Assembly: GCA_023443125.1 (NCBI GenBank)
Contig: JAEZVO010000008.1
Coordinates: 1 to 64,000, forward strand
Origin: Actinomycetes bacterium
GTDB taxonomy: Bacteria > Actinomycetota > Actinomycetes > Propionibacteriales > Propionibacteriaceae
Direction: 5' to 3'
DNA length: 64,000 nucleotides
Shown here: piece by piece, positions 50,978 to 59,844 of the stretch
How positions within the stretch are numbered: the stretch's first letter is position 1
Layout of the letters: every line of letters begins with the position of its first letter
Program-made: the position numbers and the translations under genes
The notes under the pieces: model-generated
The model's input: the letters and a program-made list of their open reading frames with translations, nothing else
The model's database searches: none
Told to the model about the DNA's origin: nothing

Positions 50978-51631
50978 TTACTGCAGGACGCCCCCGCGTG
51001 CGTCGCGGCTGGCCGGTGAGCCGGGGGCTGCGGTGAGGATCATGATGCCTTCGACGATTCCCCAGATCGAGCTCACGAAAGCGAGCATCCCGAACGACAG
51101 GACAGTAATCAACAACTGTGCGATTGCCTTGCCCGTGTAGCCGAGGTAGAAGTTGTGGATGCCGAGTGTGCCCAGAAAGACGGCAAGCAGGCCAGCGGCC
51201 ACCTTCGACTTGGTACTGGGCACCATGGCGCCGTACGGCCCCGGCTGGGCGGCGTACCCGTAGGGCGGTGGCATGTTCGGGTTGTATCCGGGTTGTGGCG
51301 CGTAGGGCTGAGGCATTGGTCCGGGCGCGTTGCCGTAGGCCTGCAGGGGCTGATTCATCGGGTCTGCATACCCGGAGGCATATGGCGCGACGGGCTCCGG
51401 GCCGCGCGGCATCGGCTCCTGGAAGTCGCTGGGAGGCGCGGGCATCTCAAACTGAGGCGACGATGCAGGCGCAGGCGAGGGACTAGGCGTCGGAGTCGGC
51501 GCAGGGGCAGCACCACCGTCGGATGGGGCATCGGCTTGCGTGACGGGGTCGGACTCGACTGAGTCGACATCGTCCCACGCGTCCTGCTCCTCAGGCGAGG
51601 CGTAGGGGTCGTCGTAGGGATTGTTGCTCAT
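50978..51631 (-). CDS. TM2-domain membrane protein
   Basis: A 217-residue protein: an acidic, then Pro/Ala/Tyr-rich cytosolic region (1-135) and a C-terminal TM2 domain (about 140-205; KSKVAAGLLAVFLGTLGIHN then FYLGYTGKAIAQLL) with two transmembrane helices. TM2 proteins are widespread in actinobacteria, and no reaction is known. The ATG at 51631 has GGGAGGA upstream. Confidence 0.85.
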   Translation of the reverse strand: MSNNPYDDPYASPEEQDAWDDVDSVESDPVTQADAPSDGGAAPAPTPTPSPSPAPASSPQFEMPAPPSDFQEPMPRGPEPVAPYASGYADPMNQPLQAYGNAPGPMPQPYAPQPGYNPNMPPPYGYAAQPGPYGAMVPSTKSKVAAGLLAVFLGTLGIHNFYLGYTGKAIAQLLITVLSFGMLAFVSSIWGIVEGIMILTAAPGSPASRDARGGVLQ

Positions 51632-51719
51632 CGTTGTCCTCCCGTTGCGTACAAGAACTGCATCCCATGGTACGGCGTCGGCGGTAGCACGCGCGTATCG
51701 TGTATCGCGTGCGCCGCGA

Positions 51720-53120
51720 TTACTGGCGCGTGCCGACGTGGAATGCAACGGCGCCGCCACCCGGGACGGTCACCTTCACGCGCCCATCGGCGACGGTGAT
51801 GTCACAAGCGTCGGAGAGTACGTCGCAGTAGTTCCCGTCGGGGAGCTGCGTTGCTACCTCGACCTGCTGTTCCTCGGCATCGGAGGAGATTGCGACGAAT
51901 CCCTTGTCGCCGCGATCCAGTGAGAGCACCGAGCTCTCCCACACTTGATTCTCGATGGTGGCATCCCCGACGACGGCCCGCCACCCAGCGAGTGCGGCGA
52001 CGCGCTCGTCGACGCAGTAGAACTCCCCATCCGATGGCGAGTCAGAGCTGGCGCAGACGGCGTCGTTCACCTTCCCGTCGGTGCTCGGTGGGCCGGCATC
52101 CTTATCGGAAAAGGCGTAGCCGGAATACAGCACTGGGTGCCCGAAGTCGGTGGCGAGCATGAGCATCTCGGCTTGCACGAACTGTTCGCCATCCTTCGGC
52201 GTGAGTGTCTGGTGCCCACGCTCGGTGTCGTGGTTGCTGACGAACGTGTAAGCGTGCTCAGATTCGACGGAACCCTCACGCGTGTCCATCGCCAGATGCA
52301 GCGAACCACCCTGCACCACGCCGGCGATGTCGCGGGCCCACTGGAACGCGAACACCCCGCCGAGCGACGTGTAATCCTCCGGCTGCACGGGCTCGTTGCC
52401 GCGGATGACTTCGGAGATGATGGTCGGGTCGCCGTCCACCTTGTCCAGAATCTGCTCGACGTCGCGCACATCCATGTGCTTGGCAGCGTCGATCCGGAAC
52501 CCGTCGACGCCCAGCGACAGCAGATCGTTGAGGTAGCCGGCGATGGTGTCTTGTACCTTCGGATCCTCGGTGCGCAGGTCAGCGAGGTTCGACAGCTCAC
52601 ATTCCTGGATTTGCTGCTGATCGGAATAGTTTTCGATGTCGTCATTCGGGGTGAGCCCGCAGTGATGGAAATCGGACTCCTCGTACAGCCCCGGGTAGCT
52701 GTAATGCGTGAATTCGGTGCCCGCCACGCCGGTGCCCCCGTCGATGCCTGCCATGTGGTTGATCACCGCGTCGGCGATCACCTTCACGCCGTGCTCGTGG
52801 CAGGTGTCCACCATGCGCTTGAACTCGTCGCGGGTGCCGAGCTTCGACTCCAGCTGGTAGCTCACTGGCTGATAGCTCGTCCACCATTGCTCGCCTTCGA
52901 CGTGCTCTTGCGCGGGGGAGAGCAGGACGAACTCGAAGTGATTCGGGCCGAATATATCCGTGCACTGTTTGGCTACGGAGTTCCAGTTGTATTGGAACAG
53001 TTGGATGCCGACGTTCGGGGTGACCTCGGGCTTACTACCCGACGGTGCCTCGTCGCCGGTGCTGCAGGCGGCCACCAGCATCGTCGCAGTGGCCAGGAGG
53101 GGTAGGAAGTGTGTGCGCAT
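51720..53120 (-). CDS. Secreted alpha-amylase (GH13) lipoprotein
   Basis: A 466-residue starch-degrading enzyme of the Streptomyces-type alpha-amylase group. A lipoprotein signal MRTHFLPLLATATMLVAAC anchors it. The barrel begins VGIQLFQYNWNSVAKQCTDI; VIADAVINHMAG, the nucleophile aspartate in DGFRIDAAKHM, the acid glutamate in IISEVIRGNE and the transition-state aspartate in FVSNHDTERG are all present. A C-terminal beta domain closes it. ATG 53120 is used; ATG 53129 (three codons longer) is possible. It follows the small protein gene at 53146-53568. Confidence 0.94.
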   Translation of the reverse strand: MRTHFLPLLATATMLVAACSTGDEAPSGSKPEVTPNVGIQLFQYNWNSVAKQCTDIFGPNHFEFVLLSPAQEHVEGEQWWTSYQPVSYQLESKLGTRDEFKRMVDTCHEHGVKVIADAVINHMAGIDGGTGVAGTEFTHYSYPGLYEESDFHHCGLTPNDDIENYSDQQQIQECELSNLADLRTEDPKVQDTIAGYLNDLLSLGVDGFRIDAAKHMDVRDVEQILDKVDGDPTIISEVIRGNEPVQPEDYTSLGGVFAFQWARDIAGVVQGGSLHLAMDTREGSVESEHAYTFVSNHDTERGHQTLTPKDGEQFVQAEMLMLATDFGHPVLYSGYAFSDKDAGPPSTDGKVNDAVCASSDSPSDGEFYCVDERVAALAGWRAVVGDATIENQVWESSVLSLDRGDKGFVAISSDAEEQQVEVATQLPDGNYCDVLSDACDITVADGRVKVTVPGGGAVAFHVGTRQ

Positions 53121-53145
53121 GAGCGCCATTGTGGCAGGTGGAGGG

Positions 53146-53568
53146 TCAATCCACCTCGCCCGCGGGGAGGTCCGGAGACAGCATCGCGAGCCGCTCATTG
53201 ATGGTGGTGAGCAGAGAGGCGGTCTCGCCGTCCAGCTGGCGCATGACCGCGCGCCGCTGTGAACCCCGTCGCGACGCCCACGCGAGCTCCCCGCGCATTC
53301 GCAGCGAGGCAGCCTTCTGACGCCACACTGTGGCGTCCTCCGTGCCCGGGAATGCCTTATCGACGGCATCCGCGCACGCCTCAATGGCGTCGATCTTGGC
53401 GTCGAAACGCACTTTCGCGCTCTTGTTGCGCAGCGCGGATTTGATGTTGTCGACGGTGGCTTTCGCCGCCTCGGTGACTTTGGGAGCATCTTTGAGCGCT
53501 GCAAGAAGTGCCGCCGACGCAGCCAGGGCGCTGGTGGCGGCTTTGATCACGGGGACTGGGTTGGCCAT
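53146..53568 (-). CDS. Hypothetical Ala-rich helical protein
   Basis: A 140-residue, basic, almost wholly helical protein beginning MANPVPVIKAATSALAASAA, with a lysine/alanine-rich centre (KATVDNIKSALRNKSAKVRF) and a C-terminal helix that ends in an acidic tail. The hydrophobic N-terminal stretch is alanine-rich but too weak for a confident membrane helix. I do not recognise the family. Its stop is 26 bases upstream of the amylase start on the same strand, so they may be co-transcribed, but a shared job is not evident. Confidence 0.65.
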   Translation of the reverse strand: MANPVPVIKAATSALAASAALLAALKDAPKVTEAAKATVDNIKSALRNKSAKVRFDAKIDAIEACADAVDKAFPGTEDATVWRQKAASLRMRGELAWASRRGSQRRAVMRQLDGETASLLTTINERLAMLSPDLPAGEVD

Positions 53569-53611
53569 TACGTCAGTCTACGGGGCGACGTTATAAGGGG
53601 TGCGTTGGCGC

Positions 53612-54214
53612 TTAGACATCCTGTGCGGCGACGTCCACCTCGGCCCAGCGGACGACCTTCCAACCGTCAGCAGTGGACCCCTCCAGCACGATCCATTCCG
53701 TGTTGTGCAGGGGTTGGGCGGTTTCGAGGCTGAGTGATGGGTGGACGGTGAGTCCGAACACACGGATGGCGGCCCCGTGGCTCACCACTGCTGCGACGGC
53801 GTGCCCCGCCGCCTCAATCTCCTGTACGGCGCCGGAGTAGCGGGTGAGGAATTCGCGGGCGGTCTCACCTCCCGGCAGGCCGGTATCCAGGTTGTCGGGC
53901 GCCCAGCTCTCCAACACCGCGACGTAGCGCGTCCAGTCCGGGCTCATCTCGTCGTCGCCTGCCGAAATCTCCGCGAGCCCCTCGAGCACGGTGGGGGTCA
54001 GCCCAAGCTTGCCGGCGAGCGGTTCTGCGGTCTGTTTCGCGCGCGTGAGATGCGACGTGTACAGCGCTTCGATGGGCTCATCCGCAATACGCTCGACGAG
54101 GTCTCGCGCCTGCTGGAGTCCGAGCTCGTTGAGCGGCGCGCCCGGCGCTTGCGTGTCGAGGAGGTGCTGGACGTTGGAATCGGTCTGACCGTGGCGGATG
54201 AGAATGAGGCGCAT
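53612..54214 (-). CDS. Histidine phosphatase family protein
   Basis: A 200-residue phosphoglycerate-mutase-like phosphatase. The catalytic LIRHGQTDSN opens the protein, and the second histidine is in AAVVSHGAAIRVFG; the acid residue falls in the AEISAGDDE region. The substrate cannot be told. The ATG at 54214 is chosen because TACCCT (minus strand, 54221-54226) is a -10-like box exactly 6 nt before it, suggesting a leaderless mRNA. Confidence 0.9.
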   Translation of the reverse strand: MRLILIRHGQTDSNVQHLLDTQAPGAPLNELGLQQARDLVERIADEPIEALYTSHLTRAKQTAEPLAGKLGLTPTVLEGLAEISAGDDEMSPDWTRYVAVLESWAPDNLDTGLPGGETAREFLTRYSGAVQEIEAAGHAVAAVVSHGAAIRVFGLTVHPSLSLETAQPLHNTEWIVLEGSTADGWKVVRWAEVDVAAQDV

Positions 54215-54338
54215 AGCGCCAGGGTACTCAACCCGCGATTGAAGTGCCCACTTGTCACCATTTCGTCGCGCTCGGGTAATTTCCCCGCAACCAAGCGCGT
54301 GTGCTACTGTTTCTCGGCGGACCAAACGTGTCCCACAC

Positions 54339-54421
54339 GCGCGAGTGGCGGAATGGCAGACGCGCCGGCTTCAGGTGCCGGTGCCCGCAAGGGCGTGGAG
54401 GTTCAACTCCTCTCTCGCGCA
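54339..54421 (+). tRNA. tRNA-Leu (anticodon CAG)
   Basis: The acceptor stem GCGCGAG pairs with CTCGCGC at the 3' end. The anticodon stem CCGGC/GCCGG holds the loop TTCAGGT, giving anticodon CAG for leucine codon CUG. A long variable arm (TGCCCGCAAGGGCG) fits a type II tRNA, and the T arm reads GGAGGTTCAACTCC. The 3' CCA is not encoded. A strong terminator follows. Confidence 0.97.
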
Positions 54422-54428
54422 CGGAACA

Positions 54429-54471
54429 AAACCCCGTCTGACTAGGCAAAATACCGAATCAGACGGGGTTT
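54429..54471 (+). terminator. Rho-independent terminator after tRNA-Leu
   Basis: AAACCCCGTCTGA pairs with TCAGACGGGGTTT (54459-54471) around a 17-base loop and is followed by CTTGTTG, a moderate U-rich stretch. It is the most classical terminator in the window. Confidence 0.88.
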
Positions 54472-54477
54472 CTTGTT

Positions 54478-54618
54478 GTGCTAACTGCGACTCAATACGA
54501 CAAGAAACGCGACGGCTTCGCGTGTGGGCAATGTTGTATTGCCCTCGAGGATGAGCCCCATCTCTTGCTAGAGGTGGACCACATCATCCCGGTTCCCCGG
54601 GGCCTCCACGTCAGGTAA
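54478..54618 (+). pseudogene. HNH endonuclease remnant
   Basis: A 46-codon open frame starting at GTG 54478 includes YDKKRDGFACGQC and ends LEVDHIIPVPRGLHVR before TAA. DHIIPV is the core of the HNH nuclease motif, and the preceding CxxC is one half of its zinc knuckle. The second CxxC, the NL(Q)xLC segment and most of the N-terminus are missing, so it cannot be a working enzyme. It lies directly after the tRNA-Leu terminator, a place where integrated elements often leave scars. Confidence 0.7.
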
Positions 54619-54624
54619 AGGCCG

Positions 54625-54966
54625 CTACTTCGACTCAGACGATGGGGGGCGCTGCTGTTCTCCTTGCTGAGGCGACGATGTCTGTGGGGACTGTTGCCAC
54701 TGCTGTGGGTACTGCTGTTGCATATGGGGGCCGTAACCCTGCTGCGGGTATTGATGTTGTCCCTGGGGGCCGTAACCCTGTTGTGGGAAGTGCGGTTGCC
54801 CCTGTGTCCCCAATCCTTGTTGCGGATATTGCGGGGGATAGGGCTGCCCGTAATGGCCAGGCTGATTCTTGTTGCGTGTGACAAGCCAAACAATCAATAC
54901 GATCGGCAGCACCAGCACTACCAGGATGACCAGTAGTTCAGCGACTCCAATAAACAAGGGAATCAT
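54625..54966 (-). CDS. Small membrane protein with PQQGYGPQ repeats
   Basis: A 113-residue protein with an N-terminal transmembrane helix (about 5-28) followed by a Gln/Pro/Tyr/Gly-rich tail of repeated QQGYGPQG-type units. Such tails are disordered and usually cytosolic when the helix is N-terminal. I do not recognise a family, and low-complexity composition makes homology unreliable. GAGGAAC precedes the ATG. The 3' end lies just past the HNH remnant. Confidence 0.6.
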   Translation of the reverse strand: MIPLFIGVAELLVILVVLVLPIVLIVWLVTRNKNQPGHYGQPYPPQYPQQGLGTQGQPHFPQQGYGPQGQHQYPQQGYGPHMQQQYPQQWQQSPQTSSPQQGEQQRPPSSESK

Positions 54967-55071
54967 CGTCGGTTCCTCTCTCAGACGGATGAAGCGCAGT
55001 CTATCGGGTTGTTTCGAGATCCGATCTGAAGGGGAGGCAAGGGTCGAGCATGAGTATGCCCTCGACCGGCG

Positions 55072-56679
55072 TTATCCCTCGCAGCCGAATCCTTGCTGCT
55101 CGATGCCGGTGCCGCGGCAGTACGCGTGCCCGGTGAAGAGTCCGCCGGTGTTGAGCGTCAATTCGCTCACCGTGACGAGCTGGACGCCGGCCTCGGTGAG
55201 CTGGTGGATGATCTCCTCGGCGGCGGCCACCGTCGATTCGTGAATGTCGTGCATCAACACGATCGGTTCGGTGAAGGTCTTGCCGTCTTTGACTGCGACG
55301 CCAATGGTGCTCGCCGTGTTGCGGGTCTTCCAGTCCTCCGTGTCGACACTCCACTGCACGATCGCCATGCCGTGCGAGGTGATGACCTCGTCGACCATCT
55401 CGTTGTGGCTGCCATACGGCGGGCGGAACAGCAGTGGCTCGAACCCGGTGGTCTTCTTCAGCAGCTCGGAGTTCCCCGCGACCTCCTTCTCGACGCGCTC
55501 GCGCGACTTCGACGCCAGGTTCGGGTGGGTCACGCTGTGGCTGCCAATCTCATGTCCAGCGACAGCGACGTCGAGCGTCGTGCCCGGGTATTGCTCGATG
55601 CTGTTGCCCATCTGGAAGAACGTGGCAGCAGCCTTGGCGGCCTGGAACGCAGCCAGCAGCTCGGGGGTTTTCTCGCCGGGGCCATCGTCGTAGGTCAAGG
55701 CTACGCAGCGCTCGACGACACTGTCGAAGCCGATCGCTGTACTGGGGCGCACCGCGCCGCCAGGCGTCGGTTTGGGAAGCGCCTCGCCTGGCTCCGAGCC
55801 ATCCGACGGACGGTTGGGGGACTCAGTCTCGGCAGCATGATCTTCGCCGGGCTTGAAGTGCGTGATGGAGATCGAGGCCTCGCCCGAGAACTCCGACGGG
55901 GTGAGGCTGGCCGAGCGCGCGATCCGCCCGAAATCCGAAAGCCACTGTGTAGCGTCGACCGTCACTTTCGCGACGGTGTCCGTCACCGCACCTGCGCGGA
56001 ACGCAAGCACCATCGCACCATCGCCGTTGAACGCCATCGCAGGGCCATTGCCGTAGGGCGCTGACTTCTCGATAAGGGCGGCATCCGCCTTGCCCGCGTC
56101 GAGCCCGGCATCCGTGGCAGCCTCGTGCACGGCCTTCGCAAATTCGCCCCACTTCGAGGCCGAGATCAGCTCGGGGGAGGCGAACGACTGCTGCTTGCGC
56201 GCGTCGTACCAGATCATGCATGGCGTGGCGCTCTGCTCAGTGCCAAATGACGAACGCAACGCCAAGCCGATGGCATCCCGCGACGCCGCGAGTAGTGCGC
56301 CCTTAATCTCCACCTTCTCTTGCGAATCCCACGACGCCTGGCGCAAAATGCGGTTACGCACCACCTCGACGGCTTGAGTGAGGTTGCGTGCCGACGGGAA
56401 TCGCGGCGTCACGACGTCCTTACCCTTCGCCTCCTTGCTGAGCGTCACCTCGACGATGCCCGGCACCAATGCTGGTGGCACCGTCGTCCACTCTGTGCTC
56501 GCCGCCGTCGGTGAGGGAGACGGGGAGCCGCTGGCGGCTGTGGGTTCGGGGCTGGGGGTCTTGCCGGCTCCATCTCCGGAGCAGGCGGCGAGGCCGAGGA
56601 CAGTCGCGGCGGACAGGCCTTGGAGAGCGCCGCGGCGACTCACAGCGAAACGATGGGCGGGTGGCAGCTGATTCCTCAT
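55072..56679 (-). CDS. Polysaccharide deacetylase (NodB/CE4) Tat lipoprotein
   Basis: A 535-residue exported enzyme. The signal has a twin-arginine motif (SRRGAL, residues 14-19) and a lipobox ending at C33, so it is a Tat-exported lipoprotein. A region of unknown fold, possibly an RsiV-like (DUF3298) domain, spans about 70-290. The NodB domain (about 320-515) has metal and catalytic motifs TYDDGP, HEIGSHSVTHPNL, LFRPPYG and the histidine in VLMHDIHE. It probably deacetylates peptidoglycan or another GlcNAc polymer at the cell surface. Cysteines near the end could form a disulfide. Confidence 0.92.
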   Translation of the reverse strand: MRNQLPPAHRFAVSRRGALQGLSAATVLGLAACSGDGAGKTPSPEPTAASGSPSPSPTAASTEWTTVPPALVPGIVEVTLSKEAKGKDVVTPRFPSARNLTQAVEVVRNRILRQASWDSQEKVEIKGALLAASRDAIGLALRSSFGTEQSATPCMIWYDARKQQSFASPELISASKWGEFAKAVHEAATDAGLDAGKADAALIEKSAPYGNGPAMAFNGDGAMVLAFRAGAVTDTVAKVTVDATQWLSDFGRIARSASLTPSEFSGEASISITHFKPGEDHAAETESPNRPSDGSEPGEALPKPTPGGAVRPSTAIGFDSVVERCVALTYDDGPGEKTPELLAAFQAAKAAATFFQMGNSIEQYPGTTLDVAVAGHEIGSHSVTHPNLASKSRERVEKEVAGNSELLKKTTGFEPLLFRPPYGSHNEMVDEVITSHGMAIVQWSVDTEDWKTRNTASTIGVAVKDGKTFTEPIVLMHDIHESTVAAAEEIIHQLTEAGVQLVTVSELTLNTGGLFTGHAYCRGTGIEQQGFGCEG

Positions 56680-56834
56680 GAGCTAGAACGTAATCTCGCC
56701 GCGCGCCAATCCCAAATTGCGGAGGGGTTCCTGAGAGGATTCTCACCCAATATTTCGGCTGCGCTCAGCTTGATAGAAAGGGGGCGACGAGGCGGCGGCA
56801 GCCGCTCGTGATGATTTCGCGGCACAATGGCACC

Positions 56835-57440
56835 ATGACGGTTCCCTCTGGCATCATCACCTGTCTCCCCGACGTCGACGTCGACGATGTGGCGAGCGTC
56901 GTCGAAGTGCTCATTCAGGAGCGCCTGAACACGTTCGCCGTGCCACTGGAGCGCCTGGGCGAGCTGCGGTCTCTCTTCGGCGCCCGAGCGAACTTCGGCG
57001 TGTGGGGCATCGACGGGGTAGACGCGCTCACCCAAGCCATCGAGGCGCGCGCCCAGTTCATCCTCACCGACGGCGCCGACGAGAACATGGCGGCCACTGC
57101 CCGCGAGCACGCCGCCACGTGGTTTGCCAGTGCGCTCACCCCACTCGAGGTGCGCGCAGTGCTCGAACTCGGCGCCACCGGGGCGTTGCTGTGGCCGGCG
57201 GAGATCGTCGGGCATTCCATGGCGAAACATCTGGCTCGCCTGGGGCTCACGTCGAGAGTCATCCCGATGGGTGGCGTTGGCGCATTTGCTGCCGGGGAGT
57301 GGCTGGTGCACGGAGCGCCGGCCGCATGCGTCGACGAGACGCTGCTGGGCGACTCCCTGGGTGAAGGGGACCTCGGCATGCTGCGCGATAGGTGCGAGTC
57401 GTTTCGGAAAGCCGCGCTGCGCGGGGTGCGCGAAGGTTGA
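56835..57440 (+). CDS. KDPG-aldolase-like protein lacking the Schiff-base lysine
   Basis: A 201-residue TIM-barrel protein resembling Eda (2-keto-3-deoxy-6-phosphogluconate aldolase): GIITCLPDVDVDDVASVVEV, ATWFASALTPLEVRAVLELG and the phosphate loop VIPMGGVGAFAAGEWLVHGA. Where Eda has K-x-FPA with the catalytic lysine, this reads TGALLWPAEIVG, with leucine in place of lysine. A class I aldolase reaction is therefore doubtful. ATG 56835 has CACAAT (56823-56828) 6 nt upstream, a leaderless arrangement. Confidence 0.75.
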   Translation: MTVPSGIITCLPDVDVDDVASVVEVLIQERLNTFAVPLERLGELRSLFGARANFGVWGIDGVDALTQAIEARAQFILTDGADENMAATAREHAATWFASALTPLEVRAVLELGATGALLWPAEIVGHSMAKHLARLGLTSRVIPMGGVGAFAAGEWLVHGAPAACVDETLLGDSLGEGDLGMLRDRCESFRKAALRGVREG

Positions 57441-57451
57441 TAGCCGTCGCG

Positions 57452-58621
57452 TCAGTGCGCGGCGCGACGAGGTGTCGGCGGCGGGAGCGTGTCCTCGTCG
57501 TCGGAGAACAGCCCGTCCTCGCTGAGCAGCGCTGACTCGGCACGCTCAGCGCCTGCCAAGCTGTCGCGGCGTACCCGGGAAGCCACCACCGCGGCGACTA
57601 CTGCGGTCACACCTCCGACGGCGATCAGCCCGCCGGCAAACCACGCCAACATGCGGCCCATGCCGCCACCATCCGCGACTGTCGATGTTCCCTTCGTGTC
57701 GTCGCTTTCCGGTGCGACCGGCGTTGCGGAGGCAGTGTTGTCGGGGGACGGAGTCGCCGTTGGGGATGGCGTTTCGCTCGGCGTGGGGCTGGGCGACGGC
57801 GATGCCTTCGAGATCTCTTTGTGCTGCACCTTGAGCACCACCGGCGTCTCTGCAGCGGGAACGCCGCCCCCACCCTCGAACTTGAGGGTGAGCTGATGAT
57901 CGCCCTTCGTCTCTACCGGAATCTCGTAATGCGTAGTGAACGTGCCGTTGGCTGCAGTGACGACATATCCCTCCTCGACTTCTCCGTCGGGGGAAAACAG
58001 CAGGATGCCTGCGTCGGACACAGGGTCGCCCGCCGGGCTCACGAGCTTGCCGCTGATCGTTACGAACGAACCGTTCGAGGGTTCAGGAAGGTCCGCCTTC
58101 GCGGAGAGGTGGGTGGTCGGAGGAGGGGAGGTGGTTGCCGACGGGGATGCTTGCGCATCGCTGTCGGCCGATGACGCGGCAGGGGGTTGGTCGGCTTGCG
58201 CAGCTCGCGTATCCAACGAGGGCACAGAGAGGGTGATGGATGCCGTCGCAGCCGGGTCTCTGCCATGGCCTGAGAAGCGCACGATGAGGTCTTGGCTGCC
58301 GCTCATTCCGGGCGGGACAGGGAACCTCATGTCGAAGGTGCCTTGCTTGGTTGGGCGGGTGGTGGCCATGTTCCGTCCGCCGAGCGACGCAGATACCGAT
58401 CCTTTATTGACGGCGTATCCCTCATCGTCGATGAGCACGCCGTAGACGTTGACCGTCTGGCCGTCGAAGTGGACTCGGGCGTCGATCTTCGTCTCGGCTG
58501 CATGCGCAGGCGTGCTGACCAGGCTCAGGCACGCCACGGCGAGCGCGATGAGCCATGCGGCTGCGCGGTTGCGCGATCGAAGAATCGTGCGTCTCCTTAC
58601 GAGTGAGTGGCCGTTGACCAA
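57452..58621 (-). CDS. Secreted, membrane-anchored Ig-like domain protein
   Basis: A surface protein of up to 389 residues with no recognised enzyme motif. A signal peptide ends LVSTPAHA. Two beta-sandwich segments resemble carboxypeptidase-regulatory or Ig-like domains (about 48-135 and 180-275), joined by Ser/Pro linkers; a transmembrane helix (about 327-352) and an acidic cytosolic tail follow. The only standard start in the upstream frame is TTG at 58621. The best ribosome site, AAGGAGA, instead lies 6 bases before an in-frame ATT (58583-58585), which would give a textbook signal peptide. Confidence 0.75.
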   Translation of the reverse strand: MVNGHSLVRRRTILRSRNRAAAWLIALAVACLSLVSTPAHAAETKIDARVHFDGQTVNVYGVLIDDEGYAVNKGSVSASLGGRNMATTRPTKQGTFDMRFPVPPGMSGSQDLIVRFSGHGRDPAATASITLSVPSLDTRAAQADQPPAASSADSDAQASPSATTSPPPTTHLSAKADLPEPSNGSFVTISGKLVSPAGDPVSDAGILLFSPDGEVEEGYVVTAANGTFTTHYEIPVETKGDHQLTLKFEGGGGVPAAETPVVLKVQHKEISKASPSPSPTPSETPSPTATPSPDNTASATPVAPESDDTKGTSTVADGGGMGRMLAWFAGGLIAVGGVTAVVAAVVASRVRRDSLAGAERAESALLSEDGLFSDDEDTLPPPTPRRAAH

Positions 58622-58711
58622 AAGAAAACCTAACTAACGATAGCGGGGGATGTCGCGGTTGCAATACCCGAGTCCATCCTGAAGAATAGCTGAGAGATTC
58701 TTAAGTTAGGA

Positions 58712-59791
58712 GTGACGTTGGAGGAACACCGCCCATTGGCCGAGCACGCCGACGCGCCTGAGCGCCAACACGAGCCCAAACGCGGCTCGCGCGTGGCGAA
58801 GGCGTCGTGGGCTGTTGCGGCTGTGGTCGTCGCGGGGCTCCTCGTCGGAACGCTCGCGTTCGAACCTGCCGTGCAGGGTGCATCCGACACCACCGACCCC
58901 ACCGCCATCCCCACCTCCGACGTGGAGCGCACCTCCGACGCCCACCGCGGCACTCAGCGTCGCCCCCTCCCGCCTCGCGAGACGGCAGCCCCCACCCCGA
59001 GCGAACCGCCGTCGGGTACCACTCCCACCGACGATGCCCCGTCGCCCAGCGTGTCGACGGCAGAGAGCCCGCGCGAGACAGCGTCGCCGGCAGCGTCGGC
59101 CAGCGACCCGGCACCGACGACGGCGGCACCCTCGTCGGAGGTAACACCGTCGGCAACCGATTCAGCCTCGGAGGTTCCCGACCTCGACGAAGTCATCGGC
59201 ACACTCTGGACGACCGCGACGGTGAACGTGCGTAGCGGCCCCGGCGTCGACTTCGCCACGCGGGCAACCCTTGCCCCCGGCGCCGAAGTGCAGGTGACAA
59301 AGCTCGTTGTCGACGGGCGGTGGCAGCAGGTATTCGTCAACGAAAAGCCCGGCTTCATTGCGAACAAATACCTTGGCGAGAAGGCCGACGTGCCGACGGA
59401 ATCGGCCTCGCCCGAATACGAGGGCAGCATCTCGCAGGAGCCGTGCGAGGCCGCGTCGAGCGTCGAATCGGGCCTCACGGAGCGCGCCGTCGACGTGCTT
59501 CGAGCCGTGTGCAACGAGTTCCCCAACATCACGAGCTTCGGCGGGTGGCGCAATGACGCTGACTCCTACCACAGTCAGGGACGCGCCATCGACGCGATGA
59601 TCTCGGGCGAAGCAGGTTGGGAAGTGGCCAACTGGGCGCGAAAGAATGCGTCCAAGCTCGGCATCACCGAAGTGATCTACGCGCAGAAAATCTGGACCTC
59701 CCAGCGCGCATCTGATGGCTGGCGATCCATGTCCGACCGTGGCAACGACACGGCCAACCACTACGACCACGTGCACATCACCGTCCGCTGA
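58712..59791 (+). CDS. Secreted SH3b protein with C-terminal M15/ARB_07466-like domain
   Basis: A 359-residue exported protein. A basic N-terminus and an uncleaved helix (about 30-52) precede a long Ser/Thr/Pro linker (55-155), a bacterial SH3 domain (about 165-225; TATVNVRSGPGVDFATRATL), and a C-terminal domain (about 245-359; SFGGWRNDADSYHSQGRAID then NHYDHVHITVR) of the type found beside D-Ala-D-Ala peptidases. The Ser-His-Gln...Asp...His pattern is compatible with a zinc peptidase. It probably acts on peptidoglycan. The start is GTG 58712; a TTG at 58718 is better spaced from AGGAG. Confidence 0.82.
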   Translation: MTLEEHRPLAEHADAPERQHEPKRGSRVAKASWAVAAVVVAGLLVGTLAFEPAVQGASDTTDPTAIPTSDVERTSDAHRGTQRRPLPPRETAAPTPSEPPSGTTPTDDAPSPSVSTAESPRETASPAASASDPAPTTAAPSSEVTPSATDSASEVPDLDEVIGTLWTTATVNVRSGPGVDFATRATLAPGAEVQVTKLVVDGRWQQVFVNEKPGFIANKYLGEKADVPTESASPEYEGSISQEPCEAASSVESGLTERAVDVLRAVCNEFPNITSFGGWRNDADSYHSQGRAIDAMISGEAGWEVANWARKNASKLGITEVIYAQKIWTSQRASDGWRSMSDRGNDTANHYDHVHITVR

Positions 59792-59844
59792 ATCTGATTG
59801 GTGCGCTTGTCGGCACCGTAGGCCCGATCAGTTCGCTAAGGCAA

